DNA of 64,000 nt from contig NZ_QJHL01000001.1 of NCBI RefSeq assembly GCF_003202405.1, forward strand, positions 1,054,001 through 1,118,000, given 5' to 3'. The position numbers and the translations under genes are program-made. Below, piece by piece: positions 9,090 through 17,254 of the stretch; position 1 is the stretch's first letter, and every line of letters starts with the position of its first letter. The notes beneath the pieces are model-generated. The model was given only the letters and a program-made list of their open reading frames with translations, made no database searches and had not been told where the DNA came from. Source of the stretch: Flavobacterium hydrophilum (GTDB taxonomy: Bacteria; Bacteroidota; Bacteroidia; Flavobacteriales; Flavobacteriaceae).

Positions 9090-10499
9090 ATGAAACATTC
9101 CATTTATTTATTGTTCTGTTTTCTTATAAGCCAAATTGCTTTACAGGCACAGAATAACGTAAAGTATCCAAAAGTCGAAGCCAGACAAAATGCATTAGAT
9201 CCGAACTGGGTTTCTTATGAAGCAAAAACCGTAGATAAACTTCCTGCCTTTAAAATTAAAAAAGAAGGACCGATTTCTATGTACGGTGGACGCAAAGTCT
9301 GGCAGAAAGAAGCAACCGGATTTTTTAGGACACAAAAAATAGAAGACAGATGGTGGATTATTGACCCGGAAGGATATCCGTTTATTTACAAAGGTATTGC
9401 CGTTTTTAATGCCGGGCGCTCCGTAAATCAACAAAAAGCATTTGATAAAAAATATGGTACTCCTGAAAATTGGGTAAAACAAGAGTCCCAATTTCTACGC
9501 AGCAACGGATTTAATGGAGTGGGTGCGTGGTCGAATGTAGATTTAGTGAGAAAATCCGAAAATCCGTTGGTTTATACCGTAATTGTTTCACCAATGGGAA
9601 TGTATCATTCGGATCATATTAAAAAATACGGCGGTAAATATAAAGAAGCCAGCTGGCAGAATTATCGTTTTGATTTGGTTATGGTTTTCGACAAAGAATT
9701 TGATGGGTATGTCGAAAAAGCGATAGCTCCGATTGCCCAATATAAAGATGATAAGTATTTGATGGGTTATTTTACTGATAATGAACTGCCATGGTACAAC
9801 GATGCTTTGGATAAACATTTAACTTTATTGGCCAAAGATGAGCAGGGCTATATTGCTGCAAAAGAATGGCTGGACCAAAGAAAAGGTTTTAACGCTTCGA
9901 TTACAGATGTCACTCAGGAGGACCGTATGGCATTTACGGCATTCTATTTTGAAACGTATATGAAGAAAGTAACAGCGGCACTTCGTAAAGCAGATCCCAA
10001 TCATCTTTATTTAGGATGCCGTTTCAATCAGGATAAAGAACAGGAACTGACCAATCCGGAAATTTTTAAAGTTGCCGGAAAATATATGGATATCGTTTCG
10101 ATAAACCATTACAGAAAATGGGAACCAGGACAGGAGCTGATGAACAATTGGGGTGAATGGTCAGGAAAGCCATTTCTAATCACAGAATGGTACACAAAAG
10201 GAGAAGATTCCGGACTGCCAAACAATACAGGTGCGGGATGGCTTGTGAGAACACAGAAAGAAAGAGGGCTTTTCTATCAAAATTTCACATTAGAATTACT
10301 GAAAAATAAGAACTCCGTTGGCTGGCACTGGTTTAAATACATGGATAATGATCCGGAAGATTTAAGTACGGATTATTCCAACAGAGATTCGAACAAAGGG
10401 ATCGTCAACAGTAAGTTTGAGCCCTATGTGCCATTATTGAAAGAGATAAAAATAATCAATGACAATGCTTACGAGTTGACACGTTATTTTGATAAATAA
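9090..10499 (+). CDS. Clan GH-A glycoside hydrolase, GH50/agarase-like
   Basis: Secreted retaining glycosidase with a signal peptide ending at ALQAQ and 469 residues in all. RWWIIDPEGYPFIYKGIAVFN matches the start of the barrel in GH50-type beta-agarases. The acid/base is probably Glu232 in YFTDNELPW, close to the DNELSW motif of GH50, and the nucleophile probably Glu366 in FLITEWYTKGEDSG. HWFKYMDNDPED near the end fits the last barrel strands. It lies between the PKD lipoprotein and a GH2 enzyme in the PUL. The clan is fairly sure; the exact family is not, and an agarase role would be odd beside GH10. Other GH-A families such as GH5 or GH42 relatives remain possible. Confidence 0.7.
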   Translation: MKHSIYLLFCFLISQIALQAQNNVKYPKVEARQNALDPNWVSYEAKTVDKLPAFKIKKEGPISMYGGRKVWQKEATGFFRTQKIEDRWWIIDPEGYPFIYKGIAVFNAGRSVNQQKAFDKKYGTPENWVKQESQFLRSNGFNGVGAWSNVDLVRKSENPLVYTVIVSPMGMYHSDHIKKYGGKYKEASWQNYRFDLVMVFDKEFDGYVEKAIAPIAQYKDDKYLMGYFTDNELPWYNDALDKHLTLLAKDEQGYIAAKEWLDQRKGFNASITDVTQEDRMAFTAFYFETYMKKVTAALRKADPNHLYLGCRFNQDKEQELTNPEIFKVAGKYMDIVSINHYRKWEPGQELMNNWGEWSGKPFLITEWYTKGEDSGLPNNTGAGWLVRTQKERGLFYQNFTLELLKNKNSVGWHWFKYMDNDPEDLSTDYSNRDSNKGIVNSKFEPYVPLLKEIKIINDNAYELTRYFDK

Positions 10500-10567
10500 A
10501 AAGAATTAGAAAATAAAGTAGAAACGTATTCTGAAACAGATTAGCTATGTTTTATTTAAGAAAAAAA

Positions 10568-10632
10568 TCTGCTAAATCTGTTAAATCTGCGAGCTTAAAA
10601 TTTTTTTCTCGCAGATTTAGCAGATCAGCAGA
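10568..10632. repeat. Palindromic intergenic repeat, CGCAGATTT family
   Basis: Two 25-26 bp arms (10568-10593 and 10608-10632) are near-perfect inverted copies, centred on CTGCGAG...CTCGCAG, with a T-rich loop. A related element lies at 18491-18564. It fills much of the 239-bp gap between the GH-A and GH2 genes and may also act as a terminator. Confidence 0.8.
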
Positions 10633-10738
10633 TAAAATTTAGCTATGTGAATTTAAAAAAAGTAAAACGCCTTTTATACACAAAGTAAATCTATGTTTCT
10701 ATGTGTTTAAAATTAATTAGACCATATAATTAAAAATA

Positions 10739-12547
10739 ATGACTATGAAAAAAATTGTAATGCTGTGCTGTACTTTATTTGTGATGGGAAAAGCAATGGC
10801 GCAGGACATTCCGCTACTCTCTAATATTTCAGCACGAAATAACATTAATTTAAACGGGAAATGGAGCTATATAGTCGATCCATTAGAAAACGGCTATTAT
10901 GATTACCGTCTGATGCCCTTTAAAAACAACGGGTTCTTTGAAAATAAGAAATTCAATACTTCAGAATTAACCGAATACAATTTTGCTACTTCGGCTACAA
11001 TGGACATTCCATCTGACTGGAATACAAAAGACGAAAGATTGTTTTTTTATGAAGGAACAGTTTGGTTCCAAAAAGATTTTAATTATAAAAAAGATTCCAA
11101 AACGAAAGGAATTCTATACTTCGGAGCAGTCAATTATGATGCAAAAGTGTATGTAAATGGAAAGTTTGCCGGAAGCCATGTTGGAGGTTACACTCCTTTT
11201 AATTTCGATGTTACTAATCTTTTGGTAGATGGAAATAATTTTGTAGTTGTAAAAGTCGACAACAAACGTCATAAAGATAACGTTCCAACCGTAAATATGG
11301 ATTGGTGGAATTATGGCGGAATCACCAGAGATGTGGCATTAGCACAGGTTCCGAATACTTATATCGAAGATTATCTGGTTCAGTTGGATAAAAAGGATAA
11401 AACGAAGATTTCAGGCTGGATTAAACTGAATACCGAAACAGCAAATCAATCGGTTTCAATTAACATTTCCGAATTAAAAATCAAGAAAAACATCACCACC
11501 GATTCAAAAGGAATGGCTTATTTTGAAATCAAAACAAAACCGGTTTTATGGACACCGGAAAAGCCAAAATTATATGATGTTACCATAACTAAAGCTGATG
11601 AAAATATTGCAGATAAAATTGGTTTTAGAACCATTGAAACCAAAGGAAAAGAAATTTTGCTTAACGGGAAAAAGGTTTTTCTAAGAGGTATCAGTATTCA
11701 CGAAGAAGCACCTTACAGACAAGGAAGGGCGTGGTCTCAGGAAGATGCCGTTACCTTGCTTACATGGGCGAAAGAGTTAGGATGCAATTATGTACGTCTG
11801 GCACATTATCCTCACAACGAAAACATGGTAAGAGAAGCGGAGAAAATGGGAATAATGATCTGGTCTGAAGTTCCGGTTTACTGGACTATTTCCTGGACAA
11901 ATCCGGATACGTATGCCAATGCAGAACGTCAGCTGCATGACATGATTTACCGGGATAGAAATCGTTGCGGAATCGTAATCTGGTCTATCGCTAACGAAAC
12001 ACCTCATGGCGATGACAGGGATGTTTTTTTAAGTAAACTAGCGAAATTTGCCCGTGCTCAGGATAATTCCCGCTTAATAAGTATGGCTATGGAAGTTACC
12101 AAAAGTCCAAACAACACCAACACACTTCATGATAACATGAATGAATTTGTTGACATCGTAAGTTTCAATCAATATTTAGGATGGTACAGGGGGACAAACG
12201 AATCCTGTAAAGATATGAAATGGGTAATTCCGTACAACAAACCTGTTATTATCAGTGAATTTGGCGGAGAGGCTTTACAAGGATTGCATGGTGATAAAAA
12301 AGAGCGTTGGAATGAAGAATATCAGGAAGAATTGTACATACAAAACACTCAAATGTTTAACCGTATTGAGGGGCTGGCAGGAGTTTCTCCGTGGATTCTG
12401 GTTGATTTCAGGTCGCCAAGAAGACAGCTTCCTAATATTCAGGATTTCTTTAACCGCAAAGGACTGATTTCAAGTTCAGGAATAAAAAAGAAAGCTTTTT
12501 ATGTCATGAAAGACTGGTACGAACAAAAAGAAGCAGAGTATAAATAA
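10739..12547 (+). CDS. GH2 glycosidase of the beta-glucuronidase type
   Basis: Secreted GH2 enzyme, 602 residues, with a signal peptide ending at AMAQD. The order is jelly-roll sugar-binding domain (about 30-200), Ig-like domain (200-300) and TIM barrel (300-600). The acid/base is Glu420 in WSIANETPHGD and the nucleophile Glu507 in VIISEFGGEAL. The length is that of UidA-type beta-glucuronidases, not LacZ. The N-x-K motif that contacts the glucuronate carboxylate in this group is present as N572-R-K574 (FFNRKGL). Start 10739 (MTMKK) is used; 10745 is equally possible. It ends the PUL enzyme series. Uronic acid preference is inferred from the motif, since some relatives are beta-galactosidases. 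Confidence 0.82.
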   Translation: MTMKKIVMLCCTLFVMGKAMAQDIPLLSNISARNNINLNGKWSYIVDPLENGYYDYRLMPFKNNGFFENKKFNTSELTEYNFATSATMDIPSDWNTKDERLFFYEGTVWFQKDFNYKKDSKTKGILYFGAVNYDAKVYVNGKFAGSHVGGYTPFNFDVTNLLVDGNNFVVVKVDNKRHKDNVPTVNMDWWNYGGITRDVALAQVPNTYIEDYLVQLDKKDKTKISGWIKLNTETANQSVSINISELKIKKNITTDSKGMAYFEIKTKPVLWTPEKPKLYDVTITKADENIADKIGFRTIETKGKEILLNGKKVFLRGISIHEEAPYRQGRAWSQEDAVTLLTWAKELGCNYVRLAHYPHNENMVREAEKMGIMIWSEVPVYWTISWTNPDTYANAERQLHDMIYRDRNRCGIVIWSIANETPHGDDRDVFLSKLAKFARAQDNSRLISMAMEVTKSPNNTNTLHDNMNEFVDIVSFNQYLGWYRGTNESCKDMKWVIPYNKPVIISEFGGEALQGLHGDKKERWNEEYQEELYIQNTQMFNRIEGLAGVSPWILVDFRSPRRQLPNIQDFFNRKGLISSSGIKKKAFYVMKDWYEQKEAEYK

Positions 12548-12574
12548 ATTGTTTTAATGTTGATAGTGTGAATG

Positions 12575-12606
12575 AAAAGCCAAATAGAAATATTTGGCTT
12601 TTTTTT
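12575..12606 (+). terminator. Rho-independent terminator after the GH2 gene
   Basis: Perfect stem AAAAGCCAAATA (12575-12586) and TATTTGGCTTTT (12591-12602) with loop GAAA, followed by further T residues. It probably ends the region 1 PUL transcript. Confidence 0.9.
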
Positions 12607-12724
12607 ATGAATAAGAACATATAAACCCCTAAAGAAGAACTATTATCTCCCCTTAAAAATACTGATTTCATAATATTTGTAATTAGAAAATTAACTATTT
12701 AAAAAACCTAAAAAACAAATTAAA

Positions 12725-13924
12725 ATGAAAAGAAAATTACTTAAAAAGGAGAGTTTATCATGTTTTGCCTTGCTGCTATTTGGTCTTAATTTTAGTTTTG
12801 GACAACAAACTATTGGACAATTTCCGGTAATGGATGGCGGATTCGAATCGCAGGTGATATCCAATATAGGTTCTATCACACCACATGCTACAGATTGGAC
12901 AATTAGTACTTCGCCTGCATCTGTTACAAGAGATATCATTACGAATGCTGCTGCTGCCCGTTCAGGAAATAAATATGTTTCTTTTTCTAATGCTGCATCC
13001 GGAAGTACAAGATTGCAGTCTCCAATTGCCAGTACTCTTGCTGTAAGTACACAATACACAGTTCAGTATTATTTTAAAGCGGCTGTTTCTCCTTTAGCCT
13101 ATTTAACCGGAGCGATTTATATCAATGGCGCCGGGGCTAACGCAGCAATAGTTCCTAAACCTGCCGCATTTGTTGCTAATACCTGGATAAAAGCATCTGC
13201 AACATTTACCACAACTGCCACAGCAGGAGCATCAAGATTTGCATCTCCAAGAATTAATGGGACTACTAATACTACCGATATTATAAACATTGATGACTTT
13301 GTAGTGTATGCAGGACCTTTGGATGAAACCGCTCCGGATGCTCCATCAGCACCCACAGTAAATGGTCTGGATGTAAGCTGGACAGCTCCCGCAACAGGAG
13401 TTGACGGAGGAGGATATGTAGTTGTTCGTTATGCCACACTTCCGGCTGCTGATAATGACCCTAAACAAAATGGGATATATAAAGTAGGAAACACTTTAAC
13501 TGAAGGCACTGGTTCTTTAGTCGGAACTGTTGTTTATGTTGGAACTGGCACTTCATTTACAGATCCAGTGGCAGGTTCTGTTTCCGGCAGCGATTTCTAT
13601 AAAGTATATGCTGTCGATAAGGCATTCAATTATTCTTTGGAAACGACATTGGAAACGAATGAATGGAGTTTAGAAAATCCAATTAGTATATATCCGGCTC
13701 CGGTAAAAGAGAACCGATTTACGATTTCTTTGCCTGCATCTATTTCCGGAAAAGTGGCTGTTGGAATTTACAATATATCGGGACAATTAGTTTATAAAAC
13801 AGATGTGGCTGATGCTATTAATTCTATTGAGGTACGTCCTTCTCAAGTGCTTACAGCAGGAGTATATATTTTAAAAGTAGAAAACAACGGAAATACAAGT
13901 ACGCAAAAAATATTGATAAACTAA
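12725..13924 (+). CDS. T9SS-sorted surface protein with CBM-like and FN3-like domains
   Basis: Secreted protein of 399 residues with no catalytic signature. A signal peptide ends at FSFGQQ. Residues about 30-195 form a beta-rich domain that begins with MDGGFES and ends with IINIDDFVVYAGP, like carbohydrate-binding jelly rolls. A fibronectin-III-like segment follows (TAPDAPSAPTVNGLDVSW, FYKVYAVDKAFNYS). The last 75 residues are a type A T9SS sorting domain (SIYPAPVKENRFTISL, VGIYNISGQLVYKT, LTAGVYILKVENNG). It is set off from the GH2 gene by a terminator and followed by another, so it is probably its own unit at the PUL edge. Confidence 0.8.
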   Translation: MKRKLLKKESLSCFALLLFGLNFSFGQQTIGQFPVMDGGFESQVISNIGSITPHATDWTISTSPASVTRDIITNAAAARSGNKYVSFSNAASGSTRLQSPIASTLAVSTQYTVQYYFKAAVSPLAYLTGAIYINGAGANAAIVPKPAAFVANTWIKASATFTTTATAGASRFASPRINGTTNTTDIINIDDFVVYAGPLDETAPDAPSAPTVNGLDVSWTAPATGVDGGGYVVVRYATLPAADNDPKQNGIYKVGNTLTEGTGSLVGTVVYVGTGTSFTDPVAGSVSGSDFYKVYAVDKAFNYSLETTLETNEWSLENPISIYPAPVKENRFTISLPASISGKVAVGIYNISGQLVYKTDVADAINSIEVRPSQVLTAGVYILKVENNGNTSTQKILIN

Positions 13925-13952
13925 AACCGTATTTTGATTAATAAATTTTTAA

Positions 13953-13990
13953 AAAAAACTTCCAATGTCATTTGATTTTGGAAGTTTTTT
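13953..13990. terminator. Bidirectional terminator between convergent genes
   Basis: AAAAAAACTTCCAA and TTGGAAGTTTTTT form a stem with an A-run on one side and a T-run on the other. It lies between the T9SS-sorted protein gene (+) and the HxlR gene (-), so it can end both transcripts. Confidence 0.88.
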
Positions 13991-14013
13991 ATTTTTCGAA
14001 GAAGAAAATTATT

Positions 14014-14367
14014 TTATGAAATTAAAGAATCCTTTTTTCCATTTCGAATATGTTCACGATGTGAGATTCCCCAATTGATCATTTCGGTAATTATAGGCCC
14101 GAAAGATTTGCAATAATCAGTTGATTCATAAAGTATCGGTACTTCTGCGTCACGGTCTTCTGTTCTCTTAACCAGATTATTGAGTTCCATATCCTTTAAT
14201 TCTTTCGAAAGCATGCGTGAAGTAATTCCGGGAATGCTTTTCTGAATTTCCTTAAACCGTAGATTACCATTACAAATCGAATTGATAATTGGCAATTTCC
14301 ATTTTCCTCCTAAAACATATAAAGTATCCTGCAGTGCCTGAACTTCTTCTTTCTGATTTCTCAACAT
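14014..14367 (-). CDS. HxlR/MarR-type winged-helix regulator
   Basis: Small DNA-binding regulator of 117 residues. GGKWKLPIINSICNGNLRFKEI, split as GGKWKLPIIN and LRFKEIQ, followed by PGITSRMLSKELKDME is the HxlR winged helix, and the wing contains VPILYESTDY. Members sense electrophiles, aldehydes or disulfide stress and usually control a divergent oxidoreductase. Here the divergent neighbour is the SDR gene at 14549, across 181 bp holding two dyads. Two cysteines (in NSICNG and TDYCKSF) could be redox-active, but the N-terminal cysteine known from Bacillus YodB/HypR is absent. The family call is firm; the signal is unknown. Confidence 0.93.
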   Translation of the reverse strand: MLRNQKEEVQALQDTLYVLGGKWKLPIINSICNGNLRFKEIQKSIPGITSRMLSKELKDMELNNLVKRTEDRDAEVPILYESTDYCKSFGPIITEMINWGISHREHIRNGKKDSLIS

Positions 14368-14449
14368 TGTTATTTATTTTATACTAAGATATAAAACATT
14401 TTATTTTTTGAGCACTGTTCCATTAGACTAAAAGCTCGGTTTTTATCTT

Positions 14450-14488
14450 CATTTTATGTAGAGATAAAATGGTATACTCAATGATACC
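14450..14488. promoter_or_regulatory. Two dyads in the HxlR-SDR intergenic region, candidate HxlR operator
   Basis: CATTTTAT (14450-14457) and ATAAAATG (14464-14471) form a perfect 8-bp inverted repeat. GGTAT (14471-14475) and ATACC (14484-14488) form a second, shorter one. A TAAATTTG sequence matching the -7 consensus follows at 14516-14523. The layout suits autoregulation plus control of the divergent SDR gene; operator function is inferred. Confidence 0.5.
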
Positions 14489-14548
14489 GCTGAAAAAGAA
14501 ATGCCTTTTCAGATTTAAATTTGTCCTGTTAATTTAAAAACATAAAAA

Positions 14549-15292
14549 ATGGACAATTTAAAAAATAAAGTGGCAGTAATTACCGGAGGAAATAGTGGAA
14601 TTGGTTACGCAACAGCCAAACAATTAAAAGAGCAAGGTGCAACCGTTATCATTACAGGAAGAAGAAAAGAAGCAATTGAAGCAGCGGCTTCTGAATTGGG
14701 AGTACATGCTATAGTTGCAGATCAATCCCGTATTTCTGACATTGAAAATCTGGTTTCAAAAGTAAAAGAAGATTTTGGTCAAGTTGATATTCTTTTTATC
14801 AATGCCGGAATTGCCGGTTTAGGAACGATTGAACAAGCCACAGAAACCTTATACGATGACATTATGAATATCAATTTAAAAGGAGCTTATTTTACCCTAA
14901 GCCGATTTATTCCGATTTTGAAAGATAGTGCATCAGTAGTATTTCTTTCCTCCAACACAGCCAGTATGAGCGGAGCAGGATCATCCATTTATTCTTCAGG
15001 TAAAACAGCACTTAATGCCGTAATGAAAATTGCCGCTGTCGAATTAGCGCCTAGAAAAATCAGGGTAAATTCGGTTAGTCCTGGTCCAACAGAAACAGAA
15101 GTAATGAAAAAAGTAGGTTTAGACGAAGCCACCGTAAAATCGATTATGGATGTGGTGGTAGATAAAATTCCGTTAAAACAAATGGGAAGCTCAGAAGATG
15201 TAGCAAAAATGGTTTCACATTTAAGCAGTGACGCTTCAAAATTCATTACCGGAGCCGATTTCATTATGGATGGCGGAATGGTTTTGGCTTAA
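14549..15292 (+). CDS. SDR-family NAD(P)-dependent oxidoreductase
   Basis: Classical short-chain dehydrogenase/reductase, 247 residues, cytoplasmic, single Rossmann domain. The cofactor site is GGNSGIG near the N-terminus with TGRRKEAIE after beta-2; Arg there favours NADP(H). INAGIAG is the NNAG-equivalent. The catalytic residues are Ser in FLSSNTAS and YSSGK (Tyr and Lys), all intact. C-terminal SVSPGPTETE and FITGADFIMDGG are typical. It lies divergent from an HxlR regulator, a common pairing for reductases that clear aldehydes, quinones or similar electrophiles. Substrate unknown. Confidence 0.92.
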   Translation: MDNLKNKVAVITGGNSGIGYATAKQLKEQGATVIITGRRKEAIEAAASELGVHAIVADQSRISDIENLVSKVKEDFGQVDILFINAGIAGLGTIEQATETLYDDIMNINLKGAYFTLSRFIPILKDSASVVFLSSNTASMSGAGSSIYSSGKTALNAVMKIAAVELAPRKIRVNSVSPGPTETEVMKKVGLDEATVKSIMDVVVDKIPLKQMGSSEDVAKMVSHLSSDASKFITGADFIMDGGMVLA

Positions 15293-15352
15293 AATTTTTT
15301 GTTTAAGGTTTCAGGCTGAAATAATTTAAACGCAAAGTCGCTAAGATCTACG

Positions 15353-15395
15353 CAAAGGTCGCAAAGTTATTCATTTCATAGCTTTGCGACCTTTG
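15353..15395. repeat. Palindromic intergenic repeat, CGCAAAG family
   Basis: Perfect 14-bp arms CAAAGGTCGCAAAG (15353-15366) and CTTTGCGACCTTTG (15382-15395). Related CGCAAAGTCGC and ACTTTGCGG fragments flank it (about 15331-15442). A sister element lies at 22938-22992. Confidence 0.8.
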
Positions 15396-15501
15396 TCTTT
15401 TATAAAACGCTATCAAAAAAGCCTTTGTGCACTTTGCGGTTAAATCCTTTTGGGTAAGTCGTAAAACATTTCACATTTCACACTGTCCATTTCACTTCTT
15501 A

Positions 15502-15564
15502 CTTCGTCCGGTTGAACTATTTTCTGATTTAAAAAGAAGGATTGTCAAGCTACTTTTGACGAAG
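15502..15564 (+). promoter_or_regulatory. Promoter of the cupin gene with split CTTCGTC/GACGAAG dyad
   Basis: TACTTTTG at 15551-15558 matches the Bacteroidota -7 consensus TAnnTTTG. CTTCGTC (15502-15508) and GACGAAG (15558-15564) are perfect inverted arms whose starts are 56 bp apart. The same arms, spacing and -7 element recur upstream of the next gene (16064-16126), and the surrounding 100 bp or so is similar, pointing to a duplicated promoter and co-regulation. Confidence 0.65.
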
Positions 15565-15602
15565 AAATTAACTGATAAACCAATAATTTAAATCAAAACA
15601 AT

Positions 15603-16016
15603 ATGGAAACTAAAAAACAGAAAACATGGGTTATTATCGCTATTATCATTTTAGGAATTATCGCTTTTTTAATTCCGAATCAGATTGCAGCACAGACAGG
15701 AATAAAACGCACCGATTTACAAAAACAGGACCTGAGCGTTCCGGGACGTGAAGCGGTTCAGGCACGAATTGATTTTGATGGACATTCGGCTTTTGGAAAA
15801 CATTCTCATCCGGGCGAAGAGGTTATCTATGTACTTGAAGGCTCATTAGAATATGAAGTTGAAGGACAGGCGCCCGTAACATTAAAAGCGGGAGAAGTGC
15901 TTTTTATTCCGGCAGGCGTAGTGCACTCCGCAAGGAATAACAGCAATGCAAAAGCTTCAGAACTGGCAACTTACATTGTAGAAAAAAGGAAACCGATTCT
16001 GGTTCTGAAAAAGTAA
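15603..16016 (+). CDS. Cupin-domain protein with N-terminal membrane anchor or signal
   Basis: A 137-residue protein. Residues about 9-30 are a hydrophobic anchor or signal (WVIIAIIILGIIAFLIP, then IAAQTG), so the cupin barrel is exported. Metal-binding motifs are clear: HSHPGEEVIYVLEGSLEYEV (cupin motif 1, two His and a Glu) and PAGVVHSARN (motif 2 His). Relatives are described as cupins of quinone, flavonoid or unknown chemistry, and no substrate can be assigned. Its promoter is nearly the same as that of the downstream hydrolase, so the two probably respond to one signal. Confidence 0.85.
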   Translation: METKKQKTWVIIAIIILGIIAFLIPNQIAAQTGIKRTDLQKQDLSVPGREAVQARIDFDGHSAFGKHSHPGEEVIYVLEGSLEYEVEGQAPVTLKAGEVLFIPAGVVHSARNNSNAKASELATYIVEKRKPILVLKK

Positions 16017-16063
16017 ACCACATTTAAAATTTTCAAATTTCAGTCTGTCCGTTTCAACCTTTA

Positions 16064-16126
16064 CTTCGTCCGTTTAAGCTCTTTTCTGATTGTATAAAAA
16101 TGGTTATAGAAATACTTTTGACGAAG
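16064..16126 (+). promoter_or_regulatory. Promoter of the alpha/beta-hydrolase gene, twin of the cupin promoter
   Basis: TACTTTTG at 16113-16120, CTTCGTC at 16064-16070 and GACGAAG at 16120-16126. Arm sequence, the 56-bp start-to-start distance and the overlap of the right arm with the final G of the -7 box are identical to the promoter at 15502-15564. A TTG about 20 bp before the -7 element is a plausible -33 element. Confidence 0.65.
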
Positions 16127-16164
16127 AAATTAACGGATAATCAACTAATAAAAAAATAATACTT

Positions 16165-17157
16165 ATGAAAACTTTATTCAATAGTGCAAAAATAATTTTA
16201 ATGCTTCTTTTTATGAATGCCGCCATTGCACAAGCTCCAAAACAAGAAGTAAACAGTTCACTGGGAACTTTAAAAGAAATCAATGCCGGATTATTAAATG
16301 TGGGTTATACAGAAGCAGGACCTTCAAACGGAACACCGGTAATTTTGCTTCACGGCTGGCCATATGATATACACAGTTACAATGAAGTGGTTCCTATTTT
16401 AGTTTCAAAAGGATACCATGTTTTTACACCTTATTTAAGAGGATTCGGAACTACAACCTTTCTTTCAAAAGCCACTTTTAGAAACGGACAGCAGGCAGCT
16501 TTGGCAAGTGACATTATCGCCTTTATGGATGCGCTGAAAATCGACAAAGCCGTAATTGGCGGTTTCGACTGGGGTGCAAGAACAGCTGTAGTAGTATCGG
16601 CAATTTGGCCGGAACGTGTAAAAGGTCTGGTTTCAGTAAGCGGTTATTTGGTGGTAAATCTGGAAGCTAACCTGAAACCATTGCCTCCAAAAGCAGAATT
16701 AGGATGGTGGTACCAATATTATTTCGCAACCGAAAGAGGAAAGTTAGGTTACACTCAAAATACGTATGAATTCAATAAACAAATCTGGCAAATAGCTTCT
16801 CCACTATGGAATTTTGACAAAGCTACTTACGATCAGACAGCTCAATCATTTAATAATCCGGATCACGTAGCAATTGTGATTCATAATTACAGATGGAGAC
16901 AATCTCTTGAAAAAGGAGAATCCAAATACGATAGTTTAGAAAAACGTTTGGCGGCAAGACCGGCAATTAAAGTTCCGACTATTACAATAGGAAGCGATTT
17001 TGACGGCGCTTTCGCGGATGGAAAAGCCTACGCAGACAAATTTACTGGTAAATACGAACACCGAATCCTAAAAGGCATCGGACACAATGTTCCTCAGGAA
17101 GATCCGGAAGCATTTGCAAAAGCAATTATAGACGTAGATAATTTTAGTAAAAAGTAA
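16165..17157 (+). CDS. Exported alpha/beta hydrolase, epoxide hydrolase/dehalogenase type
   Basis: A 330-residue hydrolase with a signal peptide ending near AAIAQA. The oxyanion motif is LLHGWPYD. The nucleophile elbow GGFDWGART carries Asp instead of Ser, as in epoxide hydrolases and haloalkane dehalogenases; the catalytic His is in GIGHNVPQEDP. The cap domain lies between (about 150-230). It would open epoxides or hydrolyse other small xenobiotics in the periplasm. It shares a promoter design with the cupin gene. Six copies of a 7-bp repeat begin inside its last codons. The subfamily is well supported, the substrate is not. Confidence 0.87.
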   Translation: MKTLFNSAKIILMLLFMNAAIAQAPKQEVNSSLGTLKEINAGLLNVGYTEAGPSNGTPVILLHGWPYDIHSYNEVVPILVSKGYHVFTPYLRGFGTTTFLSKATFRNGQQAALASDIIAFMDALKIDKAVIGGFDWGARTAVVVSAIWPERVKGLVSVSGYLVVNLEANLKPLPPKAELGWWYQYYFATERGKLGYTQNTYEFNKQIWQIASPLWNFDKATYDQTAQSFNNPDHVAIVIHNYRWRQSLEKGESKYDSLEKRLAARPAIKVPTITIGSDFDGAFADGKAYADKFTGKYEHRILKGIGHNVPQEDPEAFAKAIIDVDNFSKK

Positions 17158-17190
17158 AAAGTAAAAAGTAAAAAGTAAAAAGTAAAAAGT
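17149..17190. repeat. Tandem repeat, six copies of AAAAAGT
   Basis: Six exact 7-bp units follow one another from 17149 to 17190. The first two contain the stop codon of the preceding hydrolase. Changes in copy number would not alter the protein, since the stop is re-created by any two units. Confidence 0.95.
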
Positions 17191-17254
17191 ATCAGTAAAA
17201 GTCTATTCACATTTCACATTTTACAATTAACAACTCACAATTAATAAAAAAGTC

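Noticed and set aside
12691..13059. Minus-strand ORF of 122 residues opposite the T9SS-sorted protein
   Set aside because: It is a shadow of a clearly coding plus-strand gene with signal peptide and sorting domain, and shows no motif of its own.
17149..17190. Phase-variable switch by the AAAAAGT repeat
   Set aside because: The stop codon of the hydrolase lies in the first units and is regenerated at any copy number of two or more; the next gene starts 65 bp later with its own ATG.
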